A stretch of 64,000 nt of DNA, taken from Paraburkholderia lacunae (GTDB lineage Bacteria; Pseudomonadota; Gammaproteobacteria; Burkholderiales; Burkholderiaceae). The notes beneath the pieces were generated by a model. That model had not been told where the DNA came from and searched no databases. It worked only from the letters and a program-made list of their open reading frames with translations. The position numbers were made by a program, and so were the translations under genes. Within the stretch, counting starts at the first letter, position 1. Each line of letters opens with the position of its first letter. Where the stretch lies: the NCBI RefSeq assembly GCF_003353175.1, contig NZ_QHKS01000017.1, positions 62,368-126,367 of the forward strand. Reading direction: 5' to 3'. This document shows, one piece after another, positions 17,821 to 24,243 of this stretch.

Positions 17821-18564
17821 ATGACTAAGAGAAAAGTGATTCCGAGTCTGCGATCACTCGCAGATCAAGAGCGCGCAACGGCTAAGAAGGCCCGCGCATC
17901 GTGGCAGATGTTCACGATTATGGCAGAGTTTATCGAGGCGACCGAGTACCTCTCGGAGATTCGCCCCGCTGTCAGCATCTATGGTTCAGCGCGCCTGAAA
18001 CCGAACTCGCCGTACTACAAACTGGCCACGCAAATCGCGCGCAAGCTGTCGGACGCCGGCTTCGCGGTAATCTCCGGCGGCGGCCCCGGCATCATGGAGG
18101 CGGCCAACAAGGGCGCACATGGGGGCAAGGCGCCGTCGGTGGGTTTGAACATCGAACTGCCGCACGAGCAATCGGGCAATCAGTGGCAAGACATCTCATT
18201 GCGCTTCCGCCATTTCTTCACGCGCAAGGTCACGTTCGTGAAGAACTCGGACGCGGTGATCGTGATGCCGGGCGGCTTCGGCACGCTGGATGAACTGGCC
18301 GAAGTCCTTACGCTGATTCAAACCAAGAAATCGCGCCACGTGCCGATCATTCTGGTCGGCGCCGAGTTCTGGGAAGGTCTGCTTGCATGGTTCCGGAACT
18401 CGCTCACGCCGATGGGCCTGATCAATCCGACGGACATGGACTTGATGCAGGTGATCGACGATCCGGACCAGGTGCTCGAAGCGGTGTTGAAGTTCTACGA
18501 AGACCGCGAAGAAGCCGAGCCGCATCCGGCCAAATCGGACGAAGACCGGATGTTCTATCTGTGA
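17821..18564 (+). CDS. LOG-family protein (TIGR00730 type), putative nucleotide 5'-monophosphate phosphoribohydrolase
   Basis: 247 residues. It has the lysine-decarboxylase-like Rossmann fold signatures SGGGPGIMEAANKGA and MPGGFGTLDELAEVLT; the PGGxGTxxE loop holds the catalytic Glu of LOG enzymes, which release free cytokinin-type bases or cleave nucleoside monophosphates. Members were once misnamed lysine decarboxylases. ATG 17821 was kept because the 46 residues before the fold (MTKRKVIPSLRSLADQ) look like genuine coding sequence; M30 at 17908 is an alternative. It lies head to head with polA with one base between the starts. Confidence 0.87.
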   Translation: MTKRKVIPSLRSLADQERATAKKARASWQMFTIMAEFIEATEYLSEIRPAVSIYGSARLKPNSPYYKLATQIARKLSDAGFAVISGGGPGIMEAANKGAHGGKAPSVGLNIELPHEQSGNQWQDISLRFRHFFTRKVTFVKNSDAVIVMPGGFGTLDELAEVLTLIQTKKSRHVPIILVGAEFWEGLLAWFRNSLTPMGLINPTDMDLMQVIDDPDQVLEAVLKFYEDREEAEPHPAKSDEDRMFYL

Positions 18565-18617
18565 TCTCCCGTACCGCGTGAAATAGCGCGATACGGGTCG
18601 ACACAGGTCGATGCGAG

Positions 18618-19535
18618 CTAACGGGCGGCGTCCACGCCGCCCGTTTCCGTTTCATCGGCCTGATCGCCTTGCGCTTGCAGCCATTCGCAGAACTGCGCCA
18701 CCAACGGCGCCTCTGCCACCTCGCGTCTTGCGATCCACCAATAGCCGCGTGCATCGATACGCGGACCCGCCAGCGGCACCACGAGCCGTCCCGATGCCAG
18801 TTCGTCCGCGAGCAACGGCAACGGACCGAGCGCCACGCCGAGCCCGTCCACCGCAGCCTGCAATGCCAGATAGAAGTGGTCGAACGATTGCTTCTTCCGG
18901 CATTTCGCCGTCACGCCTGCCGTCGACAACCAATTGCTCCACGCTTCGGGCCGCGTGTCCGAGTGCAGCAGCACGTGGCGCGCGAGATCGTCGGCGACAT
19001 TGATCGGCGAGCGTTGCAACAACCCGGGACTGCACACCGGAATCTCGCTCTCGGCGAGAAAATGGCCGCTCACGCAGTTCGGCCAGTGGGCCGGCCCGCG
19101 CCGCACGGCAACGTCGAAACTGTCCAGCATTTCGACCGGCGCGTTCGAGGTCGATAAGCGCAGCTCAACGTTGGGCGCCTTTCGCTGGAACTGATTCAGA
19201 CGCGGCAGCAGCCATTTCATGGCGAAGGTGGGCAACGCGTTCACCCGCAGCACACGGACGACGCCCGTGTCGCGCAATTGGTCGGTGGCGAGCGCGATGC
19301 TGTCGAACGCCGCCTGCACGGTCGCCAGATAGCGGCGGCCGTCGTCGGTCAGACGCACACGCTTGCCGCGGCGATGAAAAACCTGCACGCCGAGCCATGC
19401 TTCGAACGTGGCAACTTGCCTGCTGATTGCACCGTGCGTCACATGCAATTCGTTCGCCGCCGCGCTGAAGCTTTCATGCCGTGCAGCGGCCTCGAAGGCG
19501 CGCAGCGCGGGAAACGGAGGAAGGTTACGGGCCAT
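18618..19535 (-). CDS. LysR-family transcriptional regulator (GcvA-like)
   Basis: 305 residues. The N-terminal winged helix reads LPPFPALRAFEAAARHESFSAAANELHVTHGAISRQ, followed by a periplasmic-binding-protein-like effector domain. The LPPxxALRAFEAAAR start is typical of the GcvA subgroup. It is divergent from the chromate-transporter pair, 97 bases apart, so it likely controls it and itself. A perfect 9-bp inverted repeat sits directly against its ATG, leaving no room for a Shine-Dalgarno. Its last codons are also part of a hairpin that can terminate the convergent LOG gene. The ligand is unknown. Confidence 0.88.
   Translation of the reverse strand: MARNLPPFPALRAFEAAARHESFSAAANELHVTHGAISRQVATFEAWLGVQVFHRRGKRVRLTDDGRRYLATVQAAFDSIALATDQLRDTGVVRVLRVNALPTFAMKWLLPRLNQFQRKAPNVELRLSTSNAPVEMLDSFDVAVRRGPAHWPNCVSGHFLAESEIPVCSPGLLQRSPINVADDLARHVLLHSDTRPEAWSNWLSTAGVTAKCRKKQSFDHFYLALQAAVDGLGVALGPLPLLADELASGRLVVPLAGPRIDARGYWWIARREVAEAPLVAQFCEWLQAQGDQADETETGGVDAAR
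18621..18653 (+). terminator. Terminator for the LOG gene, inside the 3' end of the LysR gene
   Basis: ACGGGCGGCG (18621-18630), loop TCCA, CGCCGCCCGT (18635-18644), followed by TTCCGTTTC. A perfect 10-bp stem with a moderately T-rich tail, overlapping the last codons of the convergent LysR gene. Confidence 0.6.
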
Positions 19536-19558
19536 GCTTGTGATTCTAGATCACAAGC
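19536..19558. promoter_or_regulatory. Palindromic operator between the LysR regulator and the chromate transporter
   Basis: Perfect 9-bp arms GCTTGTGAT (19536-19544) and ATCACAAGC (19550-19558) around TCTAG. It fits the dyad shape expected of a LysR site and abuts the regulator's start codon (19535), so binding would directly block its transcription or translation. Confidence 0.7.
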
Positions 19559-19632
19559 GCGCGCTCAAAAATCGTTTTGTGCGCCGATGGTTCGGCGCTA
19601 ACCTCCTGAACTTGAACTGGAAGGCTAGCGCT

Positions 19633-20202
19633 ATGGACCACAATCTCACTTCGTCCGAACCCGCACAGGCGCCCGCGCCGACGCTGCGGGAAATCTTCGG
19701 CGGCTTTCTCGGCCTTGGGCTGATCTCGTTCGGCGGTGCGCTGCCGCTCGCGCGGCGCGCGGTGGTCGAACGGCGCGGTTGGCTGACTGCCGCCGAATTC
19801 ACAGACCTTCTCGGCCTGTGCCAGTTCTTGCCGGGCGGCAATGTGATCAATCTCTCGGTAGCGATCGGGATGCGCTTTCGCGGCTTGCCCGGCGCGCTCG
19901 CTGGCTTGCTGGGTTTGATTGCCGGGCCGTCGCTGGTGGTGATCGGCCTTGGCGTGCTGTACGAGCACACGCAAGACGATCCGCATGTCCGGCACCTGTT
20001 CGCCGGTCTCGCCGCAGCGGCGGCCGGTCTGCTGGTTTCGATGGCCCTGAAGATCCTGCTGCCGTTGCGGGATAAGCCGATGGCGGCGCTGATCGCGGCG
20101 CTCGGGTTCATCGCCATCGCCATCATGCGCCTGCCCCTTCTACCGACGATGCTGGTGCTCACGCCGCTCAGCATCTACCTGGCGTCGAGGGCCGCACGAT
20201 GA
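19633..20202 (+). CDS. Chromate transporter, N-terminal-type half (short CHR protein)
   Basis: 189 residues, hydrophobic. The start of the CHR domain reads LREIFGGFLGLGLISFGGALPLARRAVVERRGWL, followed by EFTDLLGLCQFLPGGNVINLSVAIG, the motif pair of the family. Short chain CHR proteins work as pairs, each supplying half of the long ChrA, and export chromate or related oxyanions across the inner membrane; the true substrate here is unproven. ATG 19633 follows GGAAGG at 8 bases; the earlier in-frame start overlaps the regulator and was rejected. It overlaps the partner by 4 bases. Confidence 0.88.
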   Translation: MDHNLTSSEPAQAPAPTLREIFGGFLGLGLISFGGALPLARRAVVERRGWLTAAEFTDLLGLCQFLPGGNVINLSVAIGMRFRGLPGALAGLLGLIAGPSLVVIGLGVLYEHTQDDPHVRHLFAGLAAAAAGLLVSMALKILLPLRDKPMAALIAALGFIAIAIMRLPLLPTMLVLTPLSIYLASRAAR

Positions 20203-20729
20203 CCGATACGCTCATTTCACTCGCCATCATTTTCAGTCAGCTGTCGCTGATCGCATTCGGCGGCGGCAATACGATTCTTCCGGAGATGCAGCGTCAGGTG
20301 GTGGACGTGCATCACTGGATGCCGGCCAGCGAATTCAGCGCGCTGTTCGCGCTCGCGCAGGCCGCGCCGGGGCCGAATCTGATGATCGTGACGCTGGTCG
20401 GCTGGCATGTGGCGGGCTGGGCCGGGATGCTGGTGAGTTCGGTCGCGAAGTTCGGGCCGTCGTCGATCGTGACGATTCTCGCGCTGCATGCGTGGGACCG
20501 GTTCAAGGACCGTCCGTGGCGGCGCTATGCGCAGGCCGGACTGGTGCCGGTGACCGCCGGCATCGTCGCGGCGAGCGCGGCCTTGATCGCCGAAGCGTCG
20601 GATCCGACGGCGATTGCGTGGGCGATTACCGCTTTTACCGCCGTGCTGGCGTTGAAAACGCGCATTCATCCACTGTGGCTGCTGGCGGCCGGAAGCTTGA
20701 TCGGGCTGACGGGCTTCGGGCAATTCTGA
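20199..20729 (+). CDS. Chromate transporter, second half (short CHR protein)
   Basis: 176 residues with several membrane segments; SLIAFGGGNTILPEMQRQVVD and ALAQAAPGPNLMIVTLVGW are the CHR motifs. It starts within the stop of the preceding gene (ATGA overlap), so the two halves are co-translated and presumably form a heterodimer. The gene ends at the left border of the AT-richer island. Nearby CCCCCCCTGGGGGG could form only a tiny hairpin. Confidence 0.87.
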   Translation: MTDTLISLAIIFSQLSLIAFGGGNTILPEMQRQVVDVHHWMPASEFSALFALAQAAPGPNLMIVTLVGWHVAGWAGMLVSSVAKFGPSSIVTILALHAWDRFKDRPWRRYAQAGLVPVTAGIVAASAALIAEASDPTAIAWAITAFTAVLALKTRIHPLWLLAAGSLIGLTGFGQF

Positions 20730-21081
20730 CCCCCCCTGGGGGGACCCGACAGATTGCTTTGGTAAGCAAGGCTCTTTCGGATTCCAGCAGAGACTGAAGG
20801 ATGCTAATCACCTGCGGTCTAGCCGCTCACAGAAACAGGCAGCAGCTCACCGCGCCAGGAGACGGAATAGGTAGGTCGCTGACCTGCGGAATGCAACCCG
20901 CAACTCGACGCGTCACCAGCGTGACGTGATGAAGTGCCTGGCGCACAGAACTCCTGCAAACACAGCAGATCGAGAAACGCATTGACCAAACGCAACGTAA
21001 TGCCAAAAAATCGTAAGGTCAGTGCCTTGGGATTAGGGAGCACAGCTATGCTTATAGACTCAGCTACTGCGCCATCTGCCC
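20730..21081 (+). other. Gene-free left edge of the island
   Basis: 352 bases with no credible gene; short open frames here lack ribosome binding sites and resemble nothing recognised. It contains small inverted repeats, for example CGTCAC (20911-20916) with GTGACG (20921-20926). Base composition changes from the GC-rich chromate genes to AT-richer DNA. Confidence 0.5.
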
Positions 21082-21540
21082 ATGACCTACCATGTCACTA
21101 CCGTCACGCTCGAAAACTTCGGCGGAATAGTCATCCAGAAAGACAGAAGTGGCACGAGAACAGTAGGAACAGCCTTTAACGTTACAGTTGCAGGCAAACG
21201 TCAGTACGCTGTACAAATCCGCGGCGCGCCTCGACTTGAAAACGGCATGGTCGTGACGGCAGTACTGCGCGATACGGATAACTGGCAAACACTGGTGGGA
21301 TGGTTAAATCACGCCACGGGCGAGATTTGCGGTGTCGATTCACCCGAGATGTCCTTCTGGTTGTTTGTGGCTGGTATCTTGATATCAGCCCTGCTTTCCC
21401 TTAAGTTGATAAACGAAGCTCACGGCGGCAACGCCAGTGCCCGCGTCGTAGTTTGGACTATCGGAATCGTAGCGATGAACGCCTGGTCGCTATTCTCCTG
21501 GCGGAGGTCGGCGAGGGTCTACAGGTTGCTGAAACCCTAA
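21082..21540 (+). CDS. Hypothetical membrane protein
   Basis: 152 residues, not recognised. The first 90 residues look soluble (YHVTTVTLENFGGIVIQK, TVGTAFNVTVAGKRQYAVQI), possibly a small beta domain; two membrane segments follow (SFWLFVAGILISALLSLKLI and VVVWTIGIVAMNAWSLFSW). The C-terminus is basic (RRSARVYRLLKP). No Shine-Dalgarno is visible before ATG 21082 and the codon use is less GC-biased than in the chromosomal neighbours, so the exact start is unsure. It is the only plus-strand gene of the island and faces the minus-strand trio. Function unknown. Confidence 0.5.
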   Translation: MTYHVTTVTLENFGGIVIQKDRSGTRTVGTAFNVTVAGKRQYAVQIRGAPRLENGMVVTAVLRDTDNWQTLVGWLNHATGEICGVDSPEMSFWLFVAGILISALLSLKLINEAHGGNASARVVVWTIGIVAMNAWSLFSWRRSARVYRLLKP

Positions 21541-21648
21541 GCTTGGGTACTTTCAAAGTCACGGGCATCCTGTAGGAAAAATCTCTGCCACCACCTACCG
21601 CGCAATGCGGTAAGTGATGGCAGAAGAGGAAGGCCGCTTATTCGTCAT

Positions 21649-22077
21649 TCATCTACGCCACTGCAGACCGTCGCCGGCAGTAGTCGCTTCGATCCAATCT
21701 TTCACCGCCTTTCGCCGCAATATAAGCAGCGCGCCGAGTCGGAGCCACACACAAAGGGTAATTAGCGCGATGGCCCACAACCCCAATTCCTGCAAATATG
21801 AGTGGCCGAATATAGTCCATAAAATCATAACGGCTGCGATCCACTTAAGCAGGTCGTAAGCCCATCTCTTTCTCTTTATCGCATACACAAGAGCCAGGGG
21901 ATTGGCCACAAGACTTGCGAATACGGCCAGACAGCCTTCCCACGGCAGAGAGCCGGATTGAAGTAAGGCGATTTCCACCCAAGCCTCGCACAGGAAGGCG
22001 AGAAAGAATCCAATAAGTGAAGCCCGAATACAACGCGGCATTGCTATCATAGCTACCTGAATTTTACGTTCTTGCAA
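21649..22077 (-). CDS. Hypothetical four-helix membrane protein (possible immunity partner)
   Basis: 142 residues with about four hydrophobic segments (ASLIGFFLAFLCEAWVEIAL, GCLAVFASLVANPLALVYAI, LLKWIAAVMILWTIFGH, LWAIALITLCVWLRLGALLIL) and a charged C-terminus. Not recognised. Its start overlaps the end of the preceding 252-residue gene by about 25 bases unless Met 10 or Met 13 is used, so the two are translationally linked. A small polytopic membrane protein directly after a gene with a hydrophobic hairpin is the arrangement seen in pore-forming toxin/immunity pairs, but that is inference only. Confidence 0.6.
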   Translation of the reverse strand: MQERKIQVAMIAMPRCIRASLIGFFLAFLCEAWVEIALLQSGSLPWEGCLAVFASLVANPLALVYAIKRKRWAYDLLKWIAAVMILWTIFGHSYLQELGLWAIALITLCVWLRLGALLILRRKAVKDWIEATTAGDGLQWRR

Positions 22078-22811
22078 TAATCCATCCCACTAACAATATC
22101 GCTCCAACCCTGCTTAACGCTCAGATATCGGCAGTAGTTTTCCTTGTATTGATCCTCGTTGACTTGCGTGAAGCTACCTGGAACGGGGGTCCCCATAGGA
22201 AACAAGCCGCCACCTGAAACAGTACCCTTGTCACTCAGGCAAAAGAACAACCCTTTTTGCGTCAATATTTCGTTGTATGAGGCAAGCATGTCTCCACTAC
22301 CAGCTCCGAGACTTGACCAATAAAGCGATGCACTAGCAACCGATGGGGGGTTCGAGACTTGCAGCAATCTTGACATATAGTTACCCAGCCATATTTTTGT
22401 AGATTTTATATACGGCTGAAAGGAGGATTGCAGGTCGGCAGCCAGGACGAGTCCACCGACTACTGCTGCGGCACCCGGGCCAATTTCCGCCCAAACAAGC
22501 AGCGTAACAGCGATCGTTCCGGCCGCACTTATAACGGTCAGCACGTCTCCTGTCTGGACCTTTTTGTTCGAGTCCTTCCAATCTGTCACAATTCGTATTA
22601 ATGCGGACGTTGCGGCTAATCCGTTTGTCATGATACGTACTGGCTGCATCATCGGAGCGACATTTGATATCGTTGCAACGACGTTGGTGCCATTCTGAAT
22701 AACTGACAGCGAGTCATGTGGGCTATTTGCCGCGGACACAAACGCCTGATAAGTAGTCATCGAATTCGAGCCGTTTTCGATGAATTGCAACACCATTTCC
22801 ACTTTTGCCAT
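22053..22811 (-). CDS. Hypothetical protein with a central hydrophobic hairpin
   Basis: 252 residues from ATG 22811 (MAKVEMVLQFIENGSNSM). The N-terminal third is Ser/Thr/Asn-rich; the middle has a long Ala/Gly/Val hydrophobic stretch (VLTVISAAGTIAVTLLVWAE then IGPGAAAVVGGLVLAAD) able to form a helical hairpin; the C-terminal part is soluble with three cysteines (FFCLSDKG, YCRYL, DYCKN). No signal peptide and no recognised domain. The start is one base after the stop of the upstream Tat-signal gene and the end overlaps a four-helix membrane protein, so the three genes form an operon. A membrane-inserting effector is one possible reading. Confidence 0.65.
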   Translation of the reverse strand: MAKVEMVLQFIENGSNSMTTYQAFVSAANSPHDSLSVIQNGTNVVATISNVAPMMQPVRIMTNGLAATSALIRIVTDWKDSNKKVQTGDVLTVISAAGTIAVTLLVWAEIGPGAAAVVGGLVLAADLQSSFQPYIKSTKIWLGNYMSRLLQVSNPPSVASASLYWSSLGAGSGDMLASYNEILTQKGLFFCLSDKGTVSGGGLFPMGTPVPGSFTQVNEDQYKENYCRYLSVKQGWSDIVSGMDYCKNVKFR

Positions 22812-22812
22812 T

Positions 22813-23295
22813 TTATTCAGCCTTTGACTCTGTATTCCAGGGGGCAATTGAATTCACTGAAGAACTGACGGATGGTGCGGTAGACGGACTCGACCCGACA
22901 ACATAGCGATAATAGAGCTGTGTATTACCTTTTTTTGGCATGTACACCGTCTGGGCGATAAATGATCTCGTCTTTGCGAGAATGACAGGCAGGACATCAA
23001 TAATCTGCGAGAACTCTCTATCTGTCGCCACCTGAAGACTCGCTGCAATATCACTATTCGGGTCTTCAAAATTTATGATGCGCACCCAGAATACCCATGC
23101 CCCGTCGTCGCGCCTCAATGCAGTCGCGCCGTTTGTTAACGCATATCCGCGCAGCGAAGTGGCTGTAATCTGGGGGGATGTGGGAGTCGCCTTTGCGATT
23201 TGAGACGTGATACCGAAAAGAGACAATGCACTTGTTCGCAAAAATAATCGTCTAGTAGTCATCGTGTTTTTATTTAGTTTGGTAGATGTCATCAT
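22813..23295 (-). CDS. Hypothetical protein with a twin-arginine signal
   Basis: 160 residues. The N-terminus has a Tat-like signal: MTTRRLFLRTSALSLFGITSQIAKA, with RR about 15 residues in, or at the start if Met 12 (23262) is used. The mature part (DDGAWVFWVRIINFED, LQVATDREFSQIID, TQLYYRYVVGS) resembles in rhythm the fibronectin-like N-terminal domain of PhoD-type phosphatases, but no catalytic domain follows. Likely exported, function unknown. It is the first gene of the minus-strand trio; a strong inverted repeat lies 5 bases upstream of the longer start. Neither start has a clear Shine-Dalgarno. Confidence 0.6.
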   Translation of the reverse strand: MMTSTKLNKNTMTTRRLFLRTSALSLFGITSQIAKATPTSPQITATSLRGYALTNGATALRRDDGAWVFWVRIINFEDPNSDIAASLQVATDREFSQIIDVLPVILAKTRSFIAQTVYMPKKGNTQLYYRYVVGSSPSTAPSVSSSVNSIAPWNTESKAE

Positions 23296-23300
23296 TTATG

Positions 23301-23328
23301 AATGTAGTTTTCACTACATTTAAAATGT
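23301..23328 (-). promoter_or_regulatory. Inverted-repeat operator in front of the island trio
   Basis: AATGTAGT (23301-23308), TTTC, ACTACATT (23313-23320) is a perfect 8-bp dyad; an overlapping ACATTT/AAATGT dyad (23316-23328) adds a third similar half-site. It lies directly upstream of the first gene of the trio, in very AT-rich DNA, and is the likely regulator binding site of that operon. No regulator gene is adjacent. Confidence 0.55.
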
Positions 23329-23490
23329 ATCGTTACCGACGATGTGATTGACATCGGATAATTCCGAAAAATGACGGTTATTGCGGAGGATATCCAGGGC
23401 GATTGCATGAAGCGTTACAGATGGTGAAGAGCACCTTGTAAGCTTTGTTGAAGGCGCGCGTGCTCTGGCTTTTGTGGCCAAGAAAAATCG

Positions 23491-24188
23491 ATGCAAGAAG
23501 GCGTGTTCGGTATCGGGGAGGCGTTTGGAGATTTGCGCGATCCGCGCAGCCGCATGCCTGCTCATGATCTGACGGAGATGCTGGTGGTGGCGCTGCGTGC
23601 AATTCTGTCGAGCGCCAATAGCTGGGTGGAGATCCAGACATGCGGCGAAGCGAAGCTGGAGTGCGCATCTGTTCCCGGCGTTGGCCGATCAGGTGGTGAC
23701 CCTCGACGGCAAGACAGTGCGCGACGCCCATCGCAGCGATCAGCTTGCGCTCCACCTGGTGTCGGCCTACGGCAGTGGCTTGGGCGTGGTACTGAGACAG
23801 GTGTGCATCGCAAACAAAAGCAACATGATCACGGCAATTCCGGAGTTGCTCGATCCTCCAATGGGATTTCCTTCAGGGCGTCGAAAACAGCATGCACTGG
23901 GTACTCGACATGATCTTTGGCGAAAACCGGTGCCGTGTGAAAATCGAGAATACGGCGCGGAACGTCGCAATGCTGTGCCGTATCACATTGAATCTGCTCA
24001 AGCGCGATACCAACACAAGCGCAGAACTGAAAATACGCCGCCTCGAAGGCGTCGAGGCCGCGCAGGCGCTGGCTGGACATACCACTGCGCAGATGACCGC
24101 CCACTACACGAAGGCGCGTGAAGTGGAGCGCGTTGCGCCGGTATCGCTGCAGCGTGTTGGGGCGGGCAAGTTAGACACCGGCACTTAA
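23491..24188 (+). pseudogene. Decayed ISAs1-family transposase joined to a tyrosine-recombinase tail
   Basis: Three pieces of an ISAs1 (DDE) transposase follow each other in three different frames: FGDLRDPRSRMPAHDLTEML...SSANSWVEI from 23491; LADQVVTLDGKTVRDAHRSDQLALHLVSA...NKSNMITAIPELL from about 23672; MHWVLDMIFGENRCRVKIEN...LNLLKRD from about 23892. Intact members are roughly 370-380 residues, so long stretches between the pieces are missing. In the last frame the sequence continues without a stop into QALAGHTTAQMTAHYTKARE, the C-terminal box of a phage-type integrase with its catalytic Tyr. Non-functional; marks a mobile-element scar at the right edge of the island. Confidence 0.8.
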
Positions 24189-24196
24189 GTTAGACA
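24168..24196 (+). repeat. Short direct repeat next to the integrase remnant
   Basis: AAGTTAGACA occurs at 24168-24177 and again at 24187-24196, directly after the integrase fragment. It could be part of an element end; too short to decide. Confidence 0.4.
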
Positions 24197-24243
24197 GTCA
24201 GCAGTCCGGCGGAGCCCGCAAAGGTCCACCGGATAATCCTTTG

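Noticed and set aside
20934..21179. 81-codon plus-strand frame at the island's left edge
   Set aside because: Basic, Cys/His-scattered translation with no similarity, overlapping the better-supported 152-residue gene; no strong start signal.
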